A stretch of DNA of 40,439 nt. Origin: Clostridia bacterium (lineage in GTDB: Bacteria; Bacillota; Clostridia; Christensenellales; Aristaeellaceae). The position numbers and the translations under genes are program-made. Numbering within the stretch: the stretch's first letter is position 1; each line of letters opens with the position of its first letter. Below, piece by piece: positions 24,517-32,746 of the stretch. The notes under the pieces are model-generated. The model searched no databases and was not told the DNA's origin. It was given only the letters and a program-made list of their open reading frames with translations. The stretch covers positions 1 through 40,439 of the forward strand of contig JAFRTK010000123.1 in NCBI GenBank assembly GCA_017427165.1, written 5' to 3'.

Positions 24517-24824
24517 TACGCGTTGATAGCGGTGATTTCCACCTTGGTGTACGGCTGACGATGGCCGAGCTTCCGGCTGGAACCCTTCTTGCTCTTGTTC
24601 TTGTAAACGGTGATCTTCTCACCCTTTACCTGGCCCAGCACCTTGCCTTCGACCTTCGCGCCCGCCAGAACGGGGTTACCGACTTTCACATCTCCGTCGT
24701 TGCCGATCATCAGCACGTCGAAGGAGATCGCGGAATCAGCTTCCTGGTTGACTTTGTCGATGTAGATTACATCACCCTGGGATACACGGTATTGCCGGCC
24801 GCCCGCCGCGATAATCGCATACAT
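24516..24824 (-). CDS. rplU: 50S ribosomal protein L21
   Basis: A 102-residue full-length L21 (MYAIIAAGGRQYRVSQGD start; KKGSSRKLGHRQPYT near the C-terminus). First gene of rplU-prp-rpmA, with AGGAGG upstream and a structured leader and consensus promoter. Confidence 0.98.
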   Translation of the reverse strand: MYAIIAAGGRQYRVSQGDVIYIDKVNQEADSAISFDVLMIGNDGDVKVGNPVLAGAKVEGKVLGQVKGEKITVYKNKSKKGSSRKLGHRQPYTKVEITAINA

Positions 24825-24908
24825 GGGACAGCACCTCCTGATTACATACTCGCCGGGAATCCGAGGTTGCGCAAGCGCATTTGAACAGACCTCTCCCGAG
24901 CGGCTTAC
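24825..24908 (-). promoter_or_regulatory. rplU leader (L21-leader type structure)
   Basis: The 84-base leader folds into nested pairs: 24854-24858 with 24894-24898 (CGGGA/TCCCG), 24863-24867 with 24889-24893 (GAGGT/ACCTC), and an apical TGCGC/GCGCA hairpin at 24868-24879. A stem just upstream of the L21 ribosome-binding site fits the Rfam L21_leader idea of autoregulation. The pairings are seen; the regulator is inferred. Confidence 0.55.
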
Positions 24909-24914
24909 CGGAAT

Positions 24915-24943
24915 AATTTATCACTTCATCCCTTATGTGTCAA
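24915..24943 (-). promoter_or_regulatory. Promoter of rplU, overlapping the end of the upstream operon
   Basis: Minus strand consensus TTGACA (24938-24943), 17-base spacer, TAAATT (24915-24920) with TGA upstream. The TGA inside the -35 box is the stop codon of the MacB-like gene (24942-24940), so the promoter begins inside the preceding gene. Confidence 0.82.
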
Positions 24944-26076
24944 GGATTTTTTCCTTTTTTCGCGCTTTTCAGCATCGTCAGGATTACTCCTGCCAGCATC
25001 AGCACGGTCCCCCATTGCGTAAGGCCGCCCCAGAACCGCGCTTCCGCCAGCTCAGGCGTCTGCATCTGCACGGTCTTCGCCGCTTCTCCGGTCAGGTTCC
25101 AGAACCGGGCGGTCCACTTGGAGAAGTCGCCCAGGGATTCCGGAATCCATTCCGGGTATACATATGCCGGGTTTACGGCAAAGATGGCGATCAGGTAGGC
25201 CGCGCCGATGGTCACCGCTGTCAGCAGGATCGGCAGGAGCATCTGCAGCGCTCCGTACGGAATCATCCGCAGCGGATACCAGTGCTTTGATTTTCTGCGG
25301 ATCCGCTCTGCTGCCGCGTTCCATATATTCCTGAGTACAGTGATCCATTTTTTCAGCAGCCAGACTGCGAAGATCACCGCGATGATCCGCAGCATCATGG
25401 TCTGGCCGACGGTTTCCCGGGCCGTGCTGATCAGTGTGCCATTTTTGTCCTGGTTTTTATCGAAATTCTCTGCAGCCGCGGATTCAAACACCTTCATCAG
25501 GCTGCTGGCTTTTGCAAGCGGTGCGGAAACCACCATCAGGCTGCCTTTTACCGTTCCCAGCGGGACCCACGCCGCGTGGATATCCGTTTCGCCGATCCGG
25601 CGGCTGTGTTCTGCCACACCGATGACTTCCAGGGCGGTACCGTCCAGGCTCACGGTTTTCCCGATCGGATCGCCTTCCCCGAAAAACAGGAATGCTGTTT
25701 CCCGGTCCAGCACAATCACCTTCGCGTTCTGCCGGGAATCCGGTGCGGTCACCGGCCGCCCGGCAGCCATCTGCATCGGATAGGCCTCATACCAGTTCGG
25801 TCCCACAGCGTATACAACCACGTCATTCTGGCTTGCGCCCTCGCCGTATGTCAGCGACCGTCCGCTTTTCTGTGCGTGCAGGGTAATCACGGGGAAGGAA
25901 TCCTTCAGCGACTCCTGCATGGTTCCCAGTTCTTCCAGCAGGGTGGAAACGGTTTCCTCTCCGGGCAGGAAGCTGTACTGAACCAGGCCGGGTCCCTGCA
26001 GCAGGCCGATTACCCCGGCCGCCGCCAGGATCACCCCGATCACCAGGACCAGGGAGATTCGTATGCCGCGTTTCAT
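24940..26076 (-). CDS. MacB-like ABC transporter permease with periplasmic core domain
   Basis: A 378-residue membrane protein with FtsX/MacB topology: helix 1 at about residues 7-26, a large external MacB_PCD-like domain (about 30-225, with VIVLDRETAFLFFGEGDPIGKTV and LEVIGVAEHSRR), then three helices at about 228-246, 283-305 and 353-370. MacB proteins move peptides or lipids outward by mechanotransmission, powered by an ATPase domain. That ATPase domain is missing here and no ATPase gene is in the operon. An HlyD/MacA-like adaptor gene is immediately upstream (6 bases), matching MacA-MacB pairing. It is the last gene of a seven-gene operon, and its stop codon lies inside the rplU promoter. 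Confidence 0.75.
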   Translation of the reverse strand: MKRGIRISLVLVIGVILAAAGVIGLLQGPGLVQYSFLPGEETVSTLLEELGTMQESLKDSFPVITLHAQKSGRSLTYGEGASQNDVVVYAVGPNWYEAYPMQMAAGRPVTAPDSRQNAKVIVLDRETAFLFFGEGDPIGKTVSLDGTALEVIGVAEHSRRIGETDIHAAWVPLGTVKGSLMVVSAPLAKASSLMKVFESAAAENFDKNQDKNGTLISTARETVGQTMMLRIIAVIFAVWLLKKWITVLRNIWNAAAERIRRKSKHWYPLRMIPYGALQMLLPILLTAVTIGAAYLIAIFAVNPAYVYPEWIPESLGDFSKWTARFWNLTGEAAKTVQMQTPELAEARFWGGLTQWGTVLMLAGVILTMLKSAKKGKNP

Positions 26077-26082
26077 TCCTTC

Positions 26083-27426
26083 TTACTCCTCATACTGCAT
26101 CACAGTATCGCTTTCGTTGATATGCCGGTCTTCCATGTAGATGATCTTGAAGTTGCTGATATCTTCTTCAATCGATACGGTCGATGCGTTTTCAGACAGT
26201 ACTTTCACCGGCATTTTCCTTACCGTAATCTTCTTTCCGGCAAAAGCGGATTCTTCCTGCTCAGCATAATAGACATACCGGCCTTCTTCTCCCTGGCCGC
26301 GTACTGCGGATGCCGGAATCAGGCACGTGGACTGCTGGGCCTTGGTTGTCAGGCGCATGGTAATCTTGTCCTGCATCATGGTGGAAACGGAGCCCAGCGC
26401 GTAGATGATATCCTGGGTAATCTCAGCGTCCGCGTACGGGTGGCCGGTATCGTCCATACCGGTATTGATGATCCGGGTCTCCGGCCGGCCCCATGAATCG
26501 GTATCCACCCGGACCGAAGCCCCCTTCTGGATATTCTGCTTGATCTCGGAAGTATCTGCCCGGATCACCGGGCTCTTTCCTTCCGGTGTAATCGTCAGGA
26601 TCGTCTCTGTCCCGCTGTTCACTGTGCCGTTCCGTTCCACGGAAACGGTTGCGATGTATCCCTCATGCGGCGCGGTGATCACGGAGACCTTTCGCATCAG
26701 CATCTGGATTTCCATCATCTTGCTCTCGCTGTCCGCAATTTCCTTTTCATACCCTTTTTTCTGTTCCAGCAGGGTCCAAACGTCGTCGGCGATTGCATAC
26801 CGGTCCAGGCCCTGCAGCTCCTTCCGGGCGTCATCACGGGTCTTTACCGCTTCTTCCCAGGCCGCGTAGCATCCGCGGATACTGTCATCCGCGTTTTCAG
26901 GCAGCTGTTCCGGCACCTTACTGATCTCCAGGGGTTCCAGTGCGATCAGCAGCTCCAGCCGGGCATTCTGCTCTTCCCGCTCGGCTGCGGCGGCTTTCTC
27001 ATAGGCTGCCATCCACAGCTCTTCGTTGCGGCTCAGGCGGATATTGCCGTTCTTCCGTTCCCAGTCATCCAGGTTTTTCCGTGCCTTCTCATAGGCCGCC
27101 TGCAGTTCTTCCAGCGCCTTATCCCCGCCGGTCACTTTCATCGTCACCAGCCGGGCGCCGGCATATACATGCTCACCGGGGGACACCAGCAGGCCGGTAA
27201 TTGTCAGGCTCTGCCCTTCCGGCACGTTTACGGTGATCTTCTCACTGTCCGGGAAAGCTACCTGCCCCTTCAGCTCGGTCACGGTTTCCAGCTTGCCCAT
27301 CTTCGGCTTCGTAAAGCGAACCTTCGGCGTGGTCAGCGTCCGGATGGTTCCGGAAAACAGGATGCACAGCGCGATCACCACGGCCAGGATGATCATTCCC
27401 CGCAGGGCAAATTTCTTCAGGTTCAT
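26083..27426 (-). CDS. HlyD/MacA family membrane-fusion adaptor
   Basis: About 447 residues. An N-terminal membrane anchor (about residues 8-28) is followed by half of a barrel-sandwich (lipoyl-like) domain (ELKGQVAFPDSEKITVNV; VSPGEHVYAGARLVTM), a long Ala/Glu/Lys-rich coiled coil (about 95-235), the second half (VITAPHEGYIATVSVERNGTV), and a beta-barrel region. Such adaptors bridge inner-membrane exporters to the exterior. ATG 27426 is preferred; an in-frame ATG at 27468 would add 14 hydrophilic residues. It is next to the MacB-like permease and 61 bases from the upstream sugar permease gene, the largest gap within the operon. Confidence 0.85.
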   Translation of the reverse strand: MNLKKFALRGMIILAVVIALCILFSGTIRTLTTPKVRFTKPKMGKLETVTELKGQVAFPDSEKITVNVPEGQSLTITGLLVSPGEHVYAGARLVTMKVTGGDKALEELQAAYEKARKNLDDWERKNGNIRLSRNEELWMAAYEKAAAAEREEQNARLELLIALEPLEISKVPEQLPENADDSIRGCYAAWEEAVKTRDDARKELQGLDRYAIADDVWTLLEQKKGYEKEIADSESKMMEIQMLMRKVSVITAPHEGYIATVSVERNGTVNSGTETILTITPEGKSPVIRADTSEIKQNIQKGASVRVDTDSWGRPETRIINTGMDDTGHPYADAEITQDIIYALGSVSTMMQDKITMRLTTKAQQSTCLIPASAVRGQGEEGRYVYYAEQEESAFAGKKITVRKMPVKVLSENASTVSIEEDISNFKIIYMEDRHINESDTVMQYEE

Positions 27427-27487
27427 TTCCTTCTCATTCCTCTTTCGTTCTGATGAGCATACAGGCATCTGCAGTCATCCGAATGTC

Positions 27488-28348
27488 TTACTTCATCTCT
27501 GTCAGCTGGATTCCGCTCAGGATATCCTTCTGGAAGAAGAAATATACCAGCATTGCCGGCAGGATATACAGTGCGGCTCCCGCAAACTCAAATCCCGTAT
27601 TCTCGCCCGCCAGCTGGTTGAACACCGTGGAAAGCGGCATCAGTTCCGGCTTCCGGGAAAGGTAAGTCAGCGGCTGTTCCACCAGGTTCCAGTTTTCCGC
27701 AAAGGAGAGGGCCGCGGCCGCGCCGATAACCGGCTGGCATACCGGAATCACAATCCACAGGAAGCTCCGGAACGGTCCGGCGCCGTCCATGGAGGAAGCC
27801 TCCAGCAGCTCATCCGGCAGGGTGATCATGTACTGCCGCAGCAGGAACACATAGAACGGTGCGAACCACATCGGCAGGATCACCGCCCACTGGGTGTTCA
27901 GCAGTCCCATAACCCGCAGCGTCAGCACATTCGGCACCATCGTCACCTGGAACGGCAGCAGCATCAGCATCACGATCAGGAAGAAGATTCCTTCCCGTCC
28001 GTGGAAGCGGAATTTGCTCAGCCCGTAGGCCAGCGCCGGCAGCACCAGCGCCTGTCCCGCCAGGATCGCAGCCGCGTATACCACGGAATTGATGAAATAC
28101 TGCAGTACGGTGTTGTCCTTGATCAGGATCTGTTCATACTGTCCCAGGGAAATCATGTGGGGCGACAGGTGCGGATCCATCCACTCCGTCTCTTCCCGGT
28201 TTCCCCGCGTTTTCATATAGCTCTTCATCTCCGGGATGGAGGAGAAGGAATACAGGAACGTCTGCACCATCGGCAGCAGCATCACAATGGCCATCACCGT
28301 CAGGAATATGCGCGCAAGCCATACGCGGATATCTTTGTTCGGATTCAT
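27488..28348 (-). CDS. CUT1 sugar ABC transporter permease (MalG/AraQ type)
   Basis: A 286-residue permease with six predicted helices and the EAA loop (DELLEASSMDGAGPFRSFLWIVIPVCQPVIG), which docks the ATPase. The long first external loop is typical of MalG-type subunits. It follows the partner permease gene after two bases. CUT1 systems in Firmicutes often borrow a shared MsmX/UgpC-type ATPase encoded elsewhere, which may explain the absence of an ATPase gene here. Substrate not identifiable. Confidence 0.93.
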   Translation of the reverse strand: MNPNKDIRVWLARIFLTVMAIVMLLPMVQTFLYSFSSIPEMKSYMKTRGNREETEWMDPHLSPHMISLGQYEQILIKDNTVLQYFINSVVYAAAILAGQALVLPALAYGLSKFRFHGREGIFFLIVMLMLLPFQVTMVPNVLTLRVMGLLNTQWAVILPMWFAPFYVFLLRQYMITLPDELLEASSMDGAGPFRSFLWIVIPVCQPVIGAAAALSFAENWNLVEQPLTYLSRKPELMPLSTVFNQLAGENTGFEFAGAALYILPAMLVYFFFQKDILSGIQLTEMK

Positions 28349-28350
28349 GC

Positions 28351-29214
28351 TCAGCCCTCCCCGTTCAGCCGTTTCAGCGCCGTCCGCTGGCTCAGGAACA
28401 GCAGGCCAAACAGCAGGAACACAATCAGGGCGAACATATAGGCCGCCGCGGTCACGTTCTGGTAATTCAGTTTGTTGTACATGTTGCTCATGTAGTTCTG
28501 CAGTGTATACAGCGGGTCCTTCGGATACGCGCCGCCGATAAAGTAAATCTCCTTGAATATCCGGAACGCGGAAACAAACGACAGGATCGCCACCAGGAAA
28601 GCGGATGGAACCACCAGCGGCAGCGTTATGGAAAATGTCTGTTTCCGGAAGGATGCGCCTTCCAGCGTTGCGTATTCATACAGGGATTCCGGAATAGACT
28701 GCAGGGCTGACAGGAACACGATCACGCAGAAACCCAGGTTTTTCCACAGGAAAAGCAGGATAACCGGAATCCGCAGTTCCGCTCCCAGCAGCCAGTCGAT
28801 GCGCTGTCCGCCCAGGGCCGTCAGGATCCGGTTCACCGGCCCGCCGTAGTCAAACCACAGCAGCCAGATAATCAGCACGGCGGAAGACGGCATCAGGTAC
28901 GGCATCAGCACGCTGGAGCGGAAAAACGCCCCGGCCGGCCGCATCCGGTGCAGTCCCGCCGCCAGCAGGAAGCTCAGCAGGAAAAGCAGCGGCGCGCAGA
29001 TCAGCGAAAGTTCCAGCGCGTTCCTCAGTCCCAGCTGGAACATCGGGTTCTGCCACACCGATGTGTAGTTGTTCAGTCCGACAAATTCATTCTTAACGCT
29101 GCCGTCTGTCACACTGTACCAGATTCCCCCGATAAAGGGGATCCCGTAGAACAGCAGGAGACCTGCCATTCCCGGCAGCAGGAATGGCAGGGCCTGCCTG
29201 AATTTTTTATACAA
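28351..29214 (-). CDS. CUT1 sugar ABC transporter permease (MalF/UgpA type)
   Basis: A 287-residue permease with six helices and an EAA-loop segment (SLYEYATLEGASFRKQTFSITLPLVVPS). It pairs with the following MalG-type subunit. The solute-binding protein gene lies six bases upstream in the operon. The call is by family; the transported compound is unknown. Confidence 0.93.
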   Translation of the reverse strand: MYKKFRQALPFLLPGMAGLLLFYGIPFIGGIWYSVTDGSVKNEFVGLNNYTSVWQNPMFQLGLRNALELSLICAPLLFLLSFLLAAGLHRMRPAGAFFRSSVLMPYLMPSSAVLIIWLLWFDYGGPVNRILTALGGQRIDWLLGAELRIPVILLFLWKNLGFCVIVFLSALQSIPESLYEYATLEGASFRKQTFSITLPLVVPSAFLVAILSFVSAFRIFKEIYFIGGAYPKDPLYTLQNYMSNMYNKLNYQNVTAAAYMFALIVFLLFGLLFLSQRTALKRLNGEG

Positions 29215-29220
29215 AAGGAA

Positions 29221-31611
29221 TCAGTTCCCTTCCAGTCTCATCATCTGTACCTTGCTGTCAATGTTGTCCAGCAGCTCCGCAGCGGATACGTCTCCTCTGG
29301 AAAAACCGTCCAGCATGCTCCAGAACGCTTCTGCGCTCTTTTCATCCTTCACCATATCGCTCACGAAACTGTAAGCGGCAACCCGCATGCAGGGAGTTCT
29401 TGCCTGGTAATCGGCAATATTTTCCGGGCTGACAATCCATTTGTATTCTTCTTCATTCTCCATCATTTCTTCATATGATTTGAGTGTTTCGGTCCAGTCA
29501 TGGATTTCCTGCTCGGTCTTCGCCGCGTTCAGGAGGGTTTTCACGTCTTCCAGTTGTTTTACTGACCTCTCGTGGTTCTCCTCATAATATGGACTGATCA
29601 CGGGTTCCGTCATATCACTGTACAGACTGTACAGGGCATCCTGCCACAGCTTCCGGCCCGCAATGGCCAGGTATTCTGCCGCAAGTTCCGCCTTCGTGGA
29701 ATAGGGATTGATAAATGCCACCGTCAGGCTGATGGGAAGGATGGGCTGCTCGTTTTCTTCAAAGCTCAGAAGCAGCGGCGAATAGCTGCTTCCTCCCCAA
29801 GTCTGCATAGTGGATTCATTATAAATCTGAATCAGAGGCTCCTTATATTCGCCTTCATAGTCGTAGTAGCCTTCTTCCATGTCGGAATGTGCCTTGAGGC
29901 CGAGTGCCTCGGCATCCACTTTCTGCACCCGTTCCAGCAGTTCCCGCAGTTCCGGCGTGTTGAACGAAAATTCACCGCCGGCATTTTCAAGCCGGGCTTC
30001 ATACTCATTCAGGATCTGGGTCATTACCCGGTGGATGAATTCGCTGTCACTTGTGTATGAATCAAAGATGCCGATGTTCTGGTCCTTCACTTTTTCCGGC
30101 AGCGTTTCCAGCCATTCGATAAACTGGTTCCAGGTCTTCGGCAGCTCTTCCTCCGTTCCGCCGATTTCCTTCCAGGCTTTTCGGTCAATGCTGATTGCTC
30201 CGCCGCTGATGCCCAGCGGCACGGCCACAACCTGGCCGTCCTTCACCAGGGCTTCCCGGATATAGGGATAGAGTGCCGCGTTATCTGCCGCAATCTTCGC
30301 GTTCCCGCTCATATCCGTCAGGTAACCGCGGTTCAGCAGGGCGCTGAATTCGCTCCAGTCATAATCCATGGTATAAATGTCCGTTTCACTTTCGCGGTTC
30401 ATCATGTCCTGCAGGATTGTCTGCCGGTTTCCGCCGCGCTTCACCACAACCGTCACGTCACCGTGCGCGTTGGCAAAGTCAAATATGGCTTCTTCCAGGC
30501 CGCCGCCGTACGCATAGGCATTCACGATCATCCGGGTTTCTGTGCCGCGGGTGGCCGGATCGATATTGCGGATAACGATGGTGCTGCTGTCCCAGATCAG
30601 CATACGCCCGTCCTGCAGGAAAAACATGTTTCCGGTGGTCGGGCAGTCACACACCGCTGCGGCTGCATCCGGCTGCAGGCTGGGCATTGCCCAGATTTCA
30701 CCATTCATGATGTAGTACAGGGTGTCCTTTTCCGCGTCGTAAACCATGCCGTACATATAGTTTCCGTCGCCTTCAATGGTACAGGAAAGCAGTTCCTTCT
30801 GTTCTCCGTTTTCGGGGTCAACCTGGCTGATGGTATAGGAGATGGAATTTTCCTCATAATCTTCTATGGATGCAAGGATGGAATCGCCGCTGATATAGAG
30901 GGTTGCGTTTTCATCCACTTCCAGTTCCCGGTGGAATCCGGTGGTCAGGTCAAATACTTCCAGGGTCGGATAACCGTTCGTGTCCCAGCTCCGGCCGATC
31001 AGAGTATTGCCGCATACGGTCGTGCTCTCCAGCTGTTTGCTGTCCTGCCATCCTTCGCCGTATTCCTGGATCATTTCAGTCCAGTCCAGCCGAGGGATAT
31101 CCGTTGTATCTTCCAGTGAAACTTTTCCGTCTTCCAGCTTCACTTTTTTCACAAAGCCGCCTTCAATGGACTGGCTCTCAGTTTCAGGGTTGTATTCATT
31201 TTTCCACTGGATGGCATAGATGCTGCCGTTCCATGCGAACCAGGCCGCGGTATTGTAGCGTTCTTCCTCGGTGATTTCACGGACTGCATCCTCCTTGAGG
31301 CTGATGCCTTCATCCGTGATCTCGTACCAGTCCAGCAGTGAACTGTCATCTCCGTCGTTGTAATCCCGCAGGATATAGTCTGTATGTTCTCCGCTGTCCA
31401 GGGAGTATACCCGCAGGATTTCTGCATTGTTTCCCCGCACGAACGCATACAGCTGGTTATCCGCTGCGCTCACCACGTTCTGGATGTATTCGTTGTTATA
31501 ATATGAATTGTTGTCTGCATGCACGATTGTCTGGTCGCCCGCGCCGGCCATCGCCGGTACGCACGTCAGCAGCATCATAGCCGCCAGGATCAAAGCAAAT
31601 ATCTTCTTCAT
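29221..31611 (-). CDS. Extracellular solute-binding protein with N-terminal propeller-like extension
   Basis: A 796-residue secreted protein, about twice the size of a usual sugar-binding protein. A signal peptide ends near AMAGAG and has no convincing lipobox. Residues about 30-360 are beta-rich with repeated short strands (QLYAFVRGN, SIYAIQWKNEYN, TLYYIMNGEIWAMP, RMLIWDSS), as in beta-propellers. Residues about 365-790 resemble a cluster-type solute-binding protein (IFDFANAHGDVTVVVKRG; TDIYTMDYDWSEF; GQVVAVPLGISGG). The lack of a lipid anchor leaves its attachment unexplained. Two permease genes follow directly. The N-terminal fold is inferred from strand periodicity. Confidence 0.82.
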   Translation of the reverse strand: MKKIFALILAAMMLLTCVPAMAGAGDQTIVHADNNSYYNNEYIQNVVSAADNQLYAFVRGNNAEILRVYSLDSGEHTDYILRDYNDGDDSSLLDWYEITDEGISLKEDAVREITEEERYNTAAWFAWNGSIYAIQWKNEYNPETESQSIEGGFVKKVKLEDGKVSLEDTTDIPRLDWTEMIQEYGEGWQDSKQLESTTVCGNTLIGRSWDTNGYPTLEVFDLTTGFHRELEVDENATLYISGDSILASIEDYEENSISYTISQVDPENGEQKELLSCTIEGDGNYMYGMVYDAEKDTLYYIMNGEIWAMPSLQPDAAAAVCDCPTTGNMFFLQDGRMLIWDSSTIVIRNIDPATRGTETRMIVNAYAYGGGLEEAIFDFANAHGDVTVVVKRGGNRQTILQDMMNRESETDIYTMDYDWSEFSALLNRGYLTDMSGNAKIAADNAALYPYIREALVKDGQVVAVPLGISGGAISIDRKAWKEIGGTEEELPKTWNQFIEWLETLPEKVKDQNIGIFDSYTSDSEFIHRVMTQILNEYEARLENAGGEFSFNTPELRELLERVQKVDAEALGLKAHSDMEEGYYDYEGEYKEPLIQIYNESTMQTWGGSSYSPLLLSFEENEQPILPISLTVAFINPYSTKAELAAEYLAIAGRKLWQDALYSLYSDMTEPVISPYYEENHERSVKQLEDVKTLLNAAKTEQEIHDWTETLKSYEEMMENEEEYKWIVSPENIADYQARTPCMRVAAYSFVSDMVKDEKSAEAFWSMLDGFSRGDVSAAELLDNIDSKVQMMRLEGN

Positions 31612-31618
31612 CGTTCGG

Positions 31619-32746
31619 TTACTCCTCTTCGGTCGTTTTTTCCGGCTCCTCTTCCGGCGCCGTCACGGGATAGACCACCATGGTCATTCCCAGCCGGATG
31701 CGTTCATCCGGCGTAAAGGAAGCCCATACCTTGTAGGTCTTCCGGTCGGAGGTTGTCGTCGCGGATGCGGCCGCAGTCTCATTCTTGTAGGAAATCGCTG
31801 CGATTTTGCCTTCATAGGTGCCGCCGTTCTCGTTGTCCCAGTACAGCTCCAGCTTTACCGGCTGTCCCTCCGTCAGGCTGAACAGGTCCGATTCCGGCAC
31901 GGAGAATTCCACCTGGAAGGAGTCCGCCGGGCTCACCTTGATCAGGGCATCCCCCTTGGCAGCATTCTCACCTTTGTGCTTGTCCACGGATTCGACCACG
32001 CCGGTCACAGGGCTGATCACCTTCCGGTCCGGCGCGTACAGGCCGTCCAGCACGCCTTCCACGGTTTCAAACAGCGCTTCTCCGCGTTCAACGAAATCGC
32101 CGTTCTTCACCAGCAGCTTCAGGATGCTGCCGGTTCCCTTCACCTCCACCGGCTTGGCGCGGTTCACCGCGCCGCGGCCGATGCAGCTGTCCTTGGTCTT
32201 TTCACTGTTGCGATAGATATCAACCTTTTCGTTCAGGTAGAACTCACCGCCGGTTACTTCAACCGTATAGCCGCTCTCGGTCAGTGCGGATACCACACCG
32301 GTTCCCTGGTGGGTTCCGTCCTTGACGCAGCTCATGTACACGCGTTCGCCCAGATGAACGAAATAGTTTTCGCTCTTGTTGTAGGCTTTCTCGCTGGTGC
32401 CCTGGATCACGTACTTGTGCGTGGGCTCAATAAACAGCACTGCGCCGTACCGTTCCCCGATGGATTCGGCCCCGTCGCCTTCCACAGCATACAGGCCTGT
32501 CACCGTGCCTTCAATGGGGGCATAGTTCAGCTTGCCCTCGATCTCGCAGATCTCGTCGCCGGCCTTCACCCAGCTGTTTCCGCGCGGGATCATCTCGCTG
32601 ATCAGGCCGCCGTAGGGTGCGGTTACGGGAATGGACTCCCCGGCCACTACCTCGCCGTCGTAGGACAGTTCAGCCTCTCCAAGTGCCGCGCCTCCGATGG
32701 CCATGCACAGGACCAGTACCAGCAGTAAAGCAAACCCCTTCTTCAT
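31619..32746 (-). CDS. HlyD-like periplasmic adaptor protein
   Basis: A 375-residue protein with a signal peptide (MKKGFALLLVLVLCMAIGG...). Lipoyl-like half motifs occur near the N-terminus (APYGGLISEMIPRGNSWVKAGD and YAPIEGTVTGL) and again around residues 225-260 (SPVTGVVESVDKHKGENAAKGD). A beta-barrel segment follows (GQPVKLELYWDNENGG). There is no long coiled coil, so it is shorter-armed than MacA. The acidic C-terminus ends EEEPEKTTEEE. Its start overlaps the end of the upstream gene by four bases (ATGA-type). It is the second adaptor in this operon. Confidence 0.8.
   Translation of the reverse strand: MKKGFALLLVLVLCMAIGGAALGEAELSYDGEVVAGESIPVTAPYGGLISEMIPRGNSWVKAGDEICEIEGKLNYAPIEGTVTGLYAVEGDGAESIGERYGAVLFIEPTHKYVIQGTSEKAYNKSENYFVHLGERVYMSCVKDGTHQGTGVVSALTESGYTVEVTGGEFYLNEKVDIYRNSEKTKDSCIGRGAVNRAKPVEVKGTGSILKLLVKNGDFVERGEALFETVEGVLDGLYAPDRKVISPVTGVVESVDKHKGENAAKGDALIKVSPADSFQVEFSVPESDLFSLTEGQPVKLELYWDNENGGTYEGKIAAISYKNETAAASATTTSDRKTYKVWASFTPDERIRLGMTMVVYPVTAPEEEPEKTTEEE

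Noticed and set aside
29221..31611. Lipoprotein signal on the large binding protein
   Set aside because: The sequence LLTC is near the signal, but Thr just before Cys does not fit a lipobox, and a normal signal-peptidase I site follows.
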